From: Desulfoscipio geothermicus
GTDB lineage: Bacteria; Bacillota; Desulfotomaculia; Desulfotomaculales; Desulfallaceae
NCBI GenBank assembly: GCA_016841205.1
Contig: JAENZP010000006.1
Span: 1-64,000, forward strand
Length of the DNA: 64,000 nucleotides
Direction of reading: 5' to 3'
Position numbers and translations under genes: made by a program. Under the pieces are notes generated by a model, which was not told where the DNA came from, searched no databases, and worked only from the letters and a program-made list of their open reading frames with translations. The first letter of the stretch is position 1. The number at the start of each line of letters is the position of its first letter. Shown here piece after piece: positions 45,821 through 53,715 of the stretch.

Positions 45821-46732
45821 ATGATGGGGCCACTGGTCAGCATTATTATTAATAACTATAATTATGAGCGCTTTTTGGGTGATGCGGTGGAAAGCGCCTT
45901 GCACCAGACGTATCCCCGCGTTGAAGTCATCCTGGTGGATGATGGTTCCACCGATAGTTCCAGGGAGGTCATTGCGGCGTATGGCAGCCGGGTTATCCAG
46001 GTACTAAAGGAAAACGGCGGGCAGGCCTCAGCCTTTAACGCTGGTTTTGCAGCCAGCCGGGGTGAAATATGCTGCTTACTGGATGCCGATGATATGTTTC
46101 TATCTGATAAGGTTGAAAAAATTGTGCAGGCTTGGCGACAGTATCCCCATGCGGTGCTTTATTATCACCGGATGCAGGTGGTTGATGCCCGGGGTGCGGT
46201 AAAGGGTCGGCCCTGGCCGTCAAGCCTGTGGGTTGGTTATATTAGGGATAAAGTGGAAAGGTCCGGTGGCTGGTGGCCAAGACCTACCACGAGCGCGCTT
46301 TGCTTTGCCCGCCATTATTTAAAGCAAGTGCTGCCCATGCCTGAAGAAGGCTTTCGTCTGTGCGCTGATGCCTACGTGGGTGATTTGGCTCCCTTTGCGG
46401 GCGCTGTTGTTGGTTTGCCGGAAGCGCTTACCCTTTACAGGCTACACGGCCAAAATTACTGGAGTGCCCCGGTGGCCGGGTATGATAACGAAATTAAGAG
46501 AAAAGCCAAACAGTATATTTTTGAGCATGAACAGTTAAAAAAAGCTTTATGTAAAATAGGCTGCACAGCATCCGTAGCTTTTGATCGGCATTTGCAATAT
46601 CTACATGCCACACACGTTTTGGAGGGAAAACCGTCATTCTGGGAAATGGCCGGCCATGTTTTATGCTATCCTACATTAGGTTATCCGGCCCGTTTAAAGC
46701 AGCTGGCCAAGTTAATCCTGAAACGATGGTAA
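45821..46732 (+). CDS. Glycosyltransferase family 2
   Basis: GT-A inverting glycosyltransferase of 303 residues. VSIIINNYNYERFLGDAVES and VEVILVDDGSTDSSRE are the nucleotide-binding strands; LLDADDMF holds the DXD metal motif. The acceptor half is atypical and rich in aromatic residues (GGWWPRPTTSAL). It starts one base after the flippase stop, with GAGGGAATAAC upstream. Confidence 0.9.
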   Translation: MMGPLVSIIINNYNYERFLGDAVESALHQTYPRVEVILVDDGSTDSSREVIAAYGSRVIQVLKENGGQASAFNAGFAASRGEICCLLDADDMFLSDKVEKIVQAWRQYPHAVLYYHRMQVVDARGAVKGRPWPSSLWVGYIRDKVERSGGWWPRPTTSALCFARHYLKQVLPMPEEGFRLCADAYVGDLAPFAGAVVGLPEALTLYRLHGQNYWSAPVAGYDNEIKRKAKQYIFEHEQLKKALCKIGCTASVAFDRHLQYLHATHVLEGKPSFWEMAGHVLCYPTLGYPARLKQLAKLILKRW

Positions 46733-46790
46733 TTTGTATAGCAAATATATAGTAAGGTGGTGAGGCTGCATAATAGAAAGAGAAAATACT

Positions 46791-47720
46791 ATGGTAAATG
46801 TAGCGGTCTGTGTAGCCACTTGCCTACGGCCTCTGGGATTGGAGAAGCTTTTGGAGAGCCTTGCCGGACTTTGCTTGGCCAAAAGTCCCGGATTAAATAT
46901 TACCGTTATTGTCGTTGATAATGACCAGGCCGGTTCAGCCCGGCAAGTTGTTGAGCGATATATTTCACGACTTCCGCTAGTTATTTATGAAATTGAACCG
47001 GTGCGCAACATATCTCTGGCCCGCAACAGGGCGGTGGCCATAGCCGGTAAGTTAAATTGCCCATACATTGCCTTTGTCGATGACGATGAATTTGTTGAGC
47101 CTGCCTGGCTGGACGAAATGTTTAACACCATGTTTAAATACAGTGCGGATATCGTTATTGGACCGGTGGCACCTTTTTTTGCGCATCCCGTGCCCCGCTG
47201 GCAGTTAAAAGGACGGTTTTTTGAACGACCCGCTTATAAGACTGGAGAGCAGTTGCGCTGGGGAAAAACCGGCAATGTTCTGTTCAAATGCGAATGTCTG
47301 GATTTGTTGGAAGGCCCTTTTGATGCCAGGTTTGGTCTTACGGGTGGTGAGGACACCCATCTCTTTGAGCGCTTGTATTATACGGGAGTTTACATGGTCT
47401 GGTGCAATGAGGCCATGGTGTGGGAAACCATGCCCCCTAGCAGAACAAACCTGGCCTGGATACTGCGCCGTGCTCATTTCAACGGCAATACACTGGCGCT
47501 GGCCGAAAAGGCTCTGGGGGCCTCCGGCAAAAAGCTGTTTACCCGCCTTCTGAAAGGAGCGGGGCGTCTGTTTCAGGGGATACTGATTTTATTGCCGTCA
47601 CTTTTACTGGGCCGTGCTTCTGCAGCCCGTTCCCTTGTGTATATGGCCCGGGGCGTTGGCATGATTACCGGCGTATGCGGGTGTAAATTGGAGGAGTATA
47701 AAAAAATCCATGGGACATAG
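46791..47720 (+). CDS. Glycosyltransferase family 2 (ExoM-like)
   Basis: 309 residues. Starts NVAVCVATCLRPLGLEKLLES; VIVVDNDQAGSAR and ISLARNRAVAIAG follow, then the DXD motif FVDDDEFVEPAWL. GFGLTGGEDTHLF-like RFGLTGGEDTHLFERL is the acceptor-binding signature of the ExoM group. Its 3' end overlaps the polymerase gene by 11 bp. Confidence 0.9.
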   Translation: MVNVAVCVATCLRPLGLEKLLESLAGLCLAKSPGLNITVIVVDNDQAGSARQVVERYISRLPLVIYEIEPVRNISLARNRAVAIAGKLNCPYIAFVDDDEFVEPAWLDEMFNTMFKYSADIVIGPVAPFFAHPVPRWQLKGRFFERPAYKTGEQLRWGKTGNVLFKCECLDLLEGPFDARFGLTGGEDTHLFERLYYTGVYMVWCNEAMVWETMPPSRTNLAWILRRAHFNGNTLALAEKALGASGKKLFTRLLKGAGRLFQGILILLPSLLLGRASAARSLVYMARGVGMITGVCGCKLEEYKKIHGT

Positions 47721-48951
47721 TGTACAAAAACCATATTGGTGGGAATATTTGTTTGCGGTAATGGCCCTGCTTCTTTCCACTAGCGCGTTTATTCCGTTAT
47801 TTAAAAAACAAGGCGGGGCGGAAATTGACCCGATGCAAGGTGATACCGTCATGCAGGCGTTGTGGCTGGGGGTTTATGCCGTCACCTGTATTATATTAAT
47901 GCCCCGGTTACGGCAGGTGCTGCAATTAGTTTGGCATCACCGGTTATTATGGTGCCTAGTGGGGCTGGCCTTTATTTCCATGGCCTGGTCTGAAGCGCCT
48001 CAAATTACTCTGCGACGCAGTGTAGCCCTTTTGGGCACTACCCTTTTGGGAATTTACCTGGCCACTCGTTATACGAGGCAGGAGTTGTTGAAATTATTGG
48101 CCGGGACGTTTGGGTTGATTGCCATACTGAGTAGTGCTTTTGCTTTGCTATTGCCATGGTATGGCCTGCAAAATGGCACAAATGATTATCTTTGGCGAGG
48201 TATTTATGAAAATAAAAATTACCTTGGAGCCATGATGTCCATGGCGATTATTATTTGGTTAATAAATTACACCAGTAGCCCCGGGTTCCGCCTGGTGGCT
48301 GCATGTTTTACCTGTATATCCGCGTTGCTGCTGATTTTGTCCAATTCGGTTACCGCCCTTTTGGTGCTATTACTGGTTTTAGTAATATTATTTATGTGCA
48401 TTGTGTATAGCCGTTACACTATTTGCAGACCTTTGTTTGTTGTATCAATTTTGGTAATTGGCGGCCTGGTTTCATGGATGGCTTACTCTCACTGGTATGA
48501 TTTATTGACGATCTTGGGGCGCAATACTACGCTATCCGGTCGTACTGTGCTATGGCAATTGGTTTGGGATAGGATTCAGCAACACCCGTTGCTAGGGTAT
48601 GGTTACAGTGCTTTCTGGTTGGGCTGGGATAGTCAGTCGGCTGGTGTTTGGAAAGTGCTGCATTGGAACCCCCCGAATGCTCACAACGGTTATTTGGATC
48701 TTTGGCTGGAACTTGGTTTAGTTGGGGTAATCCTTTTTGCCCTTTCGCTTCTAACTAATTTGAGAAAAGCTATTGTTCTGGCTCTAGAAGGAAACGATAC
48801 AGCTGTTATATTACCATTTTTAATGTTTGTATTTATTGCGCTATATAATAGCACAGAGAGTGCTATTATGGTCAGAAACTCAATATTTTGGGTATTATAT
48901 GTGGTGTTTTCGGTACAATTAAGCATTAATTGCCAAGAACATAAATGTTGA
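47710..48951 (+). CDS. O-antigen polymerase/ligase family protein (Wzy)
   Basis: 413 residues with about ten membrane helices and the Wzy_C signature: GRTVLWQLVWDRIQQHPLLG, then NAHNGYLDLWLELGLVG in an extracellular loop. Such proteins polymerise undecaprenyl-linked repeat units outside the membrane. With Wzx, two initiating transferases and an LCP ligase this completes a Wzy-type pathway. ATG 47710 lies within the end of the preceding gene. Confidence 0.88.
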   Translation: MGHSVQKPYWWEYLFAVMALLLSTSAFIPLFKKQGGAEIDPMQGDTVMQALWLGVYAVTCIILMPRLRQVLQLVWHHRLLWCLVGLAFISMAWSEAPQITLRRSVALLGTTLLGIYLATRYTRQELLKLLAGTFGLIAILSSAFALLLPWYGLQNGTNDYLWRGIYENKNYLGAMMSMAIIIWLINYTSSPGFRLVAACFTCISALLLILSNSVTALLVLLLVLVILFMCIVYSRYTICRPLFVVSILVIGGLVSWMAYSHWYDLLTILGRNTTLSGRTVLWQLVWDRIQQHPLLGYGYSAFWLGWDSQSAGVWKVLHWNPPNAHNGYLDLWLELGLVGVILFALSLLTNLRKAIVLALEGNDTAVILPFLMFVFIALYNSTESAIMVRNSIFWVLYVVFSVQLSINCQEHKC

Positions 48952-48980
48952 TACCATAGCTGAGAGAAGGCGGGAATCGT

Positions 48981-50090
48981 ATGAAGGTAGTGAACATAGT
49001 AACCCAAATGGAAGCAGGTGGTGCTCAGCAAGCAGCTATGAATATTACTGATGTGCTGCGGGAAAGGGGTTATGACGCCGAGATCTGGTTTTTATATATG
49101 AAAAGGCCAACCTATCGGGGCTGCCAGGGTGTAAGAGTTATACTTAACCACAGGCCTGCCTGGGTAATGGATTACGTACGCATTTTATGGGGTTTATTTA
49201 TACTGCTGATTAAACAAAAACCGGCAGTGGTTGTTACTCATACCTATTATGCGAATGTGTTGGGGCAGTTGGCGGCCCGTTTGTTCCGGGTGCGCTTCAG
49301 GCTGGCGGTACAGCATAACCCGGCACCGACCTACCCCCGGCTGGCCCGGTGGCTGGATTTATTAATGGGCAACACGTTTTTTTATACTACCAATATAGCT
49401 GTTTCCGGTGCGGCCTACCATTCCTTTGATGATTACCCGGCCAGGTACCGGGAGCGCTTAAAGATAATACATAACGGTATACCCGCACCTGATTTGACCA
49501 TGAGCAGGGAAAATGCCCGCTGCCGTTTTGAACTTCCACTTAATGGCCCGTTAATTGTTAATGTTGGCCGTCTGGCAGCACAAAAAAATCAGCAATTGTT
49601 GATAAAATTACTAAGACATCTGCCTGATGTGCAATTGGCCATTGCCGGTGATGGTGAATTAAGAGGCGCATTGGAAGGTGAGGCCCGTATCCCGGGGGTG
49701 GCGGGCCGGGTTTTTATGCTGGGCGAGATATCACCGCGGGAGATAGGGTGCTTTTTATCAGCGGGAGATGTGTTTGTTTTTCCCTCCCACTATGAGGCTT
49801 TGCCCTTTGCGCTGGTAGAAGCCATGGCAGCCGGCCTGCCCATAATAGCGAGTGACATTGATGCAATAAGGGATTTACTGGTAGAAAACGAAGGCAGCCA
49901 GGTTGGTATATTAGTTCAGCCGGGGGATGAATATGGTTTTGCGCAGGCGGTAAAAAGTGTACTCGAAGACGACTCGTTAGCTAGTTTTTTAACTGATAGG
50001 TCAAAAGCAAGGGCAAGGTTATTCAGCTTGGCGCAAATGGTAGATGCTTACGAGCAGTGTTTCTTGGAGTTTGCCCATGAAGCAGGTTAA
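48981..50090 (+). CDS. Glycosyltransferase family 4
   Basis: GT-B glycosyltransferase, 369 residues. N-terminal QMEAGGAQQAAMNITDVLRE is the common GT4 acceptor-domain motif; C-terminal VNVGRLAAQKNQQLLIKLL and PSHYEALPFALVEAMAAGLP (the EX7E motif, Glu residues contacting the nucleotide-sugar). Specificity cannot be read from the sequence. It overlaps the next gene by 14 bp. Confidence 0.92.
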   Translation: MKVVNIVTQMEAGGAQQAAMNITDVLRERGYDAEIWFLYMKRPTYRGCQGVRVILNHRPAWVMDYVRILWGLFILLIKQKPAVVVTHTYYANVLGQLAARLFRVRFRLAVQHNPAPTYPRLARWLDLLMGNTFFYTTNIAVSGAAYHSFDDYPARYRERLKIIHNGIPAPDLTMSRENARCRFELPLNGPLIVNVGRLAAQKNQQLLIKLLRHLPDVQLAIAGDGELRGALEGEARIPGVAGRVFMLGEISPREIGCFLSAGDVFVFPSHYEALPFALVEAMAAGLPIIASDIDAIRDLLVENEGSQVGILVQPGDEYGFAQAVKSVLEDDSLASFLTDRSKARARLFSLAQMVDAYEQCFLEFAHEAG

Positions 50091-50844
50091 AGAACTGCCC
50101 GTTTGCTCTTTGCTGGGTATTAAAGTACATGCGCTGACGATGACGGAAATGCATACACTGATTAAAGATGCGGTAAATAATCAAAAACAGTGTATCATTG
50201 GACACCATAATTTGCATAGCCTGTACACCTATCATCATGAACCGGAAATGCGAGATTTTTACCTGAGGGCACATTATATACATGTGGACGGGATGTCTTT
50301 AGTTTTCCTTGCGCGACTCTTAGGTTTGCCCCTGCATAGAAAACACCGGGTGACCTATGTGGACTGGGTACGCCCCTTAATGAATAAAGCGGCCCGACAG
50401 GGGTGGCGGGTGTTTTTTTTGGGCTCAAGGCCTGGAGTGGCTGCCAGGGCGGCCTGCATCCTGAAGAAAGAAACGCCAGGTTTACAATTAAAGACAATGC
50501 ATGGTTACTTTGACGCTGCTGCGCAAAGTTCTGCAAACAGGGATGTTTTACAGTGCGTTAATACGTATAAGCCTCATATCCTCATGGTAGGCATGGGTAT
50601 GCCCAGGCAGGAGCGCTGGGTTTTAAATAATGCACGTAATATTAATGCCAACGTAATCCTTACGGCCGGAGCTTGTATGGATTACGTAGCCAATGCCTTG
50701 CCCACCCCTCCGCGCTGGATGGGACGACTGGGACTGGAGTGGCTATTCCGGCTTTTTTCCGAACCAAGGCGACTGTGGCGGCGGTATTTGCTGGAACCGT
50801 GGTTTATATTGAAGCTGGTGGTGCGGGAAGTGGGGAGAAAGTGA
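50077..50844 (+). CDS. WecG/TagA/CpsF family glycosyltransferase
   Basis: 255 residues, GT26 family. VDGMSLVFLARLLGLPL, VFFLGSRPGVAARAACILK, LMVGMGMPRQERWVLNN and MDYVANALPTPPRWMGRLG with LEWLFRLFSEPRRLWRRYL are all family signatures. TagA adds ManNAc to lipid-linked GlcNAc in wall teichoic acid synthesis; others add ManNAcA. ATG 50077 has GGAG seven bases before it. The 3' end closes the second unit. No clear terminator follows. Confidence 0.93.
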   Translation: MKQVKELPVCSLLGIKVHALTMTEMHTLIKDAVNNQKQCIIGHHNLHSLYTYHHEPEMRDFYLRAHYIHVDGMSLVFLARLLGLPLHRKHRVTYVDWVRPLMNKAARQGWRVFFLGSRPGVAARAACILKKETPGLQLKTMHGYFDAAAQSSANRDVLQCVNTYKPHILMVGMGMPRQERWVLNNARNINANVILTAGACMDYVANALPTPPRWMGRLGLEWLFRLFSEPRRLWRRYLLEPWFILKLVVREVGRK

Positions 50845-50893
50845 AGTTTGTTGTAGCAACGCCCTCTTGACCGTGATGTCTTTGTTGGATTAT

Positions 50894-50905
50894 TTATCTA
50901 GATAA
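50894..50905. promoter_or_regulatory. Palindrome before the PurF-like gene
   Basis: TTATCTAGATAA, a perfect 12-bp palindrome within a longer AT-rich symmetric stretch, in the 180-bp gap before the PurF homologue. It could be an operator; no identity can be given. Confidence 0.35.
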
Positions 50906-51024
50906 TAATTTCATGGATTTTAATATTATTTGCGTTGACGCAAGGGGATGTATGAAGTACCCTTATTATTGTTAAATGAATATAGACATGAATGTTTAAT
51001 GTACATTGTAAGGGGTGTAATAGC

Positions 51025-52425
51025 TTGGGTGGATTTTTCGGGGTTGCTTCAAAAAAAGATTGCGTCATGGATGTGTATTTTGGTACGGACTACCATTCAC
51101 ACCTGGGAACTAGTATGGGTGGGATGGCGATATGGAACGGCAACAGTTTTAACAGGTCAATTCATAGCATTGAAAATACTCAGTTCAGAACTAAATTTGA
51201 GCTTGAGCTGTCAAAATTAAAAGGCAATATGGGTATTGGATGCATAAGCGATACGGAACCACAGCCATTGACCGTGCGCTCGCGCCTAGGTCAATACGCG
51301 ATTAGTACAGTAGGAATAATTAATAATTTATATGAAATAGCTGACAAAGCTTTTGCCAATCAACATACCCATTTTTTAGAAACTAACAAGGGTGCCATTT
51401 ATCCTACCGAGCTTGTGTCTGTTATTATAGATCAGGAAGATTCTTTCAAGGATGGTTTATTAAAAGCGCAGGAGTTAATTGAAGGATCCTGTTCGATTCT
51501 GCTTTTAACACCGCAAGGGATTTATGCCTCGAGGGATAAACTTGGCCGAACGCCCTTAATCGTAGGTGAAAAAGAAGGTTCATGCTGCGTTTCTTTTGAA
51601 TCCTGTACTTTTAACAACCTTGGATACAGGTTCAAATATGAACTGGGCCCGGGAGAAATCATTCTTCTGACCCCGGAGGGTATTGAGCAAATTGCGCCTC
51701 CCAGGGATAAAATGAAAATTTGTGCTTTTCTGTGGGTCTATTATGGTTACCCATCCTCAACCTACGAGGGTATGAACGTGGAGGTTATGCGTTACAGAAA
51801 TGGCGCAGCAATGGCCAAAAACGATGATGTAGAAATCGATATGGTTGCCGGAATACCTGACTCGGGTGTCGGACATGCCATCGGTTACTCAAATCAATCC
51901 AAAATACCCTATGGACGTCCTTTCATAAAATATACACCAACTTGGGCCAGAAGTTTTATGCCGCAGGACCAGACTATAAGAAATCTTGTGGCTAGAATGA
52001 AACTGATGCCCATTCCTGAATTGGTTTCTGATAAACGCTTGCTCTTCTGTGATGATTCAATTGTACGTGGCACACAGTTGAGAGAAACGGTCGATCTGCT
52101 ATATAGATGCAATGCCCGGGAAGTGCATATTCGATCATCCTGCCCGCCGCTGGTATTTGGTTGCAAATATTTAAACTTCTCAGCTTCACGGTCGGAAATG
52201 GATCTTGTAGCTAGACAGGCCATTATTGAGCTTGAAGGAAAAGAACCGGAATCATTTGAAGCATATTGTGATCCGACGAATGAAAAGTATAATTTGATGG
52301 TAAATTGCATAAGAAAAATACTCAACTTTTCAACGCTTAAATACCAAAACCTACCTGACATGCTCGACGCAATAGGTATAGACAGGGATAAAATCTGTAC
52401 TTATTGCTGGAATGGAAAGGGATAG
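51025..52425 (+). CDS. PurF-like phosphoribosyltransferase without the glutaminase Cys
   Basis: 466 residues aligning over their whole length with amidophosphoribosyltransferase. The PRTase PRPP loop is CDDSIVRGTQ (342-351) and the VAGIPDSGVGHA motif is present. Four Cys matching the iron-sulfur ligands remain: C233, C380, C458 and C461. At the N-terminus true PurF exposes Cys after processing (CGIFG-type), but here it reads MGGFFG from TTG 51025, with AAGGGG upstream. It therefore probably cannot hydrolyse glutamine by the usual mechanism. It follows the polysaccharide genes, away from pur genes. Confidence 0.85.
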   Translation: MGGFFGVASKKDCVMDVYFGTDYHSHLGTSMGGMAIWNGNSFNRSIHSIENTQFRTKFELELSKLKGNMGIGCISDTEPQPLTVRSRLGQYAISTVGIINNLYEIADKAFANQHTHFLETNKGAIYPTELVSVIIDQEDSFKDGLLKAQELIEGSCSILLLTPQGIYASRDKLGRTPLIVGEKEGSCCVSFESCTFNNLGYRFKYELGPGEIILLTPEGIEQIAPPRDKMKICAFLWVYYGYPSSTYEGMNVEVMRYRNGAAMAKNDDVEIDMVAGIPDSGVGHAIGYSNQSKIPYGRPFIKYTPTWARSFMPQDQTIRNLVARMKLMPIPELVSDKRLLFCDDSIVRGTQLRETVDLLYRCNAREVHIRSSCPPLVFGCKYLNFSASRSEMDLVARQAIIELEGKEPESFEAYCDPTNEKYNLMVNCIRKILNFSTLKYQNLPDMLDAIGIDRDKICTYCWNGKG

Positions 52426-52744
52426 TAATAGGTGTCTTCAGGTGCATGGTTTTTGTAATCTTTACCGCATTTTTTATGCATCTTATTTTGACAAATATGC
52501 TCCTAAGTCCTTAATTTTATTGGTTTTTTGATTAGTTCAGCCAACCCTACTTAGAAAACTTGATATAATTTATTGGAAATTTATAGAGAGTTGATAAGAA
52601 GTTGGTATTTCTGAATAATTTCTTAGTTAGCCTAGGATAGGATTTCCGGCTAGGGAATTATCCAGGAAGGTATATAGGACCTTATCATTTTAGATCGTAT
52701 GTTACCCCAATAGGTGAGCGTCTCAGTTCTAAGTGAGAAATGGT
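52426..52744. other. Gap with one possible terminator and no recognisable gene
   Basis: An 8-bp stem with one wobble (52440-52447 with 52476-52483, 28-base loop) followed by TATTTTG may terminate the PurF-like gene. Beyond it I see no coding, RNA or repeat feature. Confidence 0.45.
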
Positions 52745-52888
52745 GTAATTACCCTGGTGTTTCTACTCACTGCCAGGGATGCGGTGGAGAACTGTGTGGA
52801 GGGGTTAAATGCCGGGGCTGATGACTACCTGATAAAGCCCTTTGCCACTGAGGAATTACTGGCTCGCATCATAAACTGGACGATGTAA
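52745..52888 (+). pseudogene. Fragment of a response-regulator receiver domain
   Basis: An uninterrupted 47-codon frame with no start codon reads the C-terminal part of a CheY-like receiver: [37 protein letters not shown], then RI and a stop. The conserved Thr/Ser-Ala (LTA) and Lys-Pro (IKPF) of the phosphoacceptor site are kept. The N-terminal half with the Asp, and any output domain, are absent. It is a remnant of an OmpR-type regulator. Confidence 0.8.
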
Positions 52889-52926
52889 TGGGCGTGAAAC
52901 CAAAAATGAATAGCCTTGAACACCAA

Positions 52927-52972
52927 AAAGGCCTCCAGCGGATTAAGTAAATCCTCGGAGGCCTTTATTTTT
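52927..52972. terminator. Bidirectional terminator between the regulator remnant and tRNA-Gly
   Basis: A perfect 10-bp stem AAAGGCCTCC/GGAGGCCTTT (52927-52936, 52957-52966) with an inner GGATT/AATCC stem. T runs follow on both strands, so it can end the minus-strand tRNA-Gly transcript and anything from the left. Confidence 0.88.
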
Positions 52973-52973
52973 C

Positions 52974-53048
52974 TGGAGCGGGTGACGAGGATCGAACTCG
53001 CAACCCTCAGCTTGGGAAGCTGATGCTCTACCATTGAGCTACACCCGC
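52974..53048 (-). tRNA. trnG: tRNA-Gly (CCC)
   Basis: 75 nt with encoded CCA on the minus strand. Acceptor GCGGGTG/CACCCGC, D-arm GCTC/GAGC, anticodon arm TCAGC-TTCCCAA-GCTGA giving anticodon CCC, T-arm GCGAG-TTCGATC-CTCGT with a terminal G-T. Confidence 0.96.
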
Positions 53049-53066
53049 ATGTATTTAGCATATATT

Positions 53067-53095
53067 ATTATACGTACTATGTTCCTAAAAGTCAA
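53067..53095 (-). promoter_or_regulatory. Promoter of tRNA-Gly
   Basis: On the minus strand TTGACT (53095-53090), 17-base spacer and perfect TATAAT (53072-53067), about 19 bp before the tRNA. Confidence 0.8.
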
Positions 53096-53111
53096 TGTGT
53101 GTGCACAGTCA

Positions 53112-53267
53112 AAAACCTGTAAATAAGTGACATAAGTAAGTTTGCCCGGCAAGGAGCAAGAGTAATAACAACCTTCATGTAAGGACAGGTTTTGCTGGAT
53201 ACATATGACAGGTGGGTGTAGTGGCACATTATATTTTTTTATCATACTTTGGTGATGGCATGTATCC
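53112..53267. repeat. Two adjacent inverted repeats between tRNA-Gly and gtrA
   Basis: AAAACCTGT (53112-53120) pairs with ACAGGTTTT (53185-53193), and GGATACAT (53197-53204) pairs with ATGTATCC (53260-53267). Each encloses about 55-65 bases. They might be a leftover of a small insertion or a structured leader. No gene is seen in 53096-53310. Confidence 0.4.
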
Positions 53268-53310
53268 ATTTTGTCGTTTTTAAGTCTGGGGTTATGGAGA
53301 ATAGAATAAA

Positions 53311-53715
53311 ATGTATTTCCAGTATGTAAAGTTTATTGTTGTTGGTACAATGAATACTCTGATTAGTTTTTTTATTTTTTTTGTATGTTTAACCATGCTG
53401 CAATGCAATTACTTAATTACATTAGTAATCTCGTATGTTATTGGTGTTCTAAATAGCTATTTTTGCAACAGCACATGGACTTTTGAAAAAAATTATACTT
53501 GTGGTAAGCAGTTTGTTAAATTTATTCTGGTTTATATATTAACATTTATTATAAATTTTTTCCTTGTATTTTTGTTGGTTGATGCTATCAAAATTTCCGT
53601 GTTGGTTTCGCAAGGTATTTCACTGTTTGTTGTTAGTATCGTTAGTTTTATGGCTCATAAATATTGGAGTTTTAAAATTGAGGAAACTAAAAGAGATGAA
53701 GTATATATTGATTAG
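53311..53715 (+). CDS. gtrA: GtrA-family membrane protein
   Basis: 134 residues with four membrane helices. FVKFIVVGTMNTLISF-like YVKFIVVGTMNTLISFFIF and the late FMAHKYWSFK motif are GtrA hallmarks. GtrA is thought to flip undecaprenyl-phosphate-linked sugars. It overlaps the following GT-C gene by 20 bp, and a GtrB gene comes third, making a complete trio. Confidence 0.92.
   Translation: MYFQYVKFIVVGTMNTLISFFIFFVCLTMLQCNYLITLVISYVIGVLNSYFCNSTWTFEKNYTCGKQFVKFILVYILTFIINFFLVFLLVDAIKISVLVSQGISLFVVSIVSFMAHKYWSFKIEETKRDEVYID

Noticed and set aside
50948-51220. 90-codon open frame overlapping the PurF-like start
   Set aside because: Different frame from the PurF-like gene; no RBS-supported start and no family resemblance.
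52825-53061. Minus-strand open frame of 78 codons
   Set aside because: It runs through the tRNA-Gly gene and its terminator.
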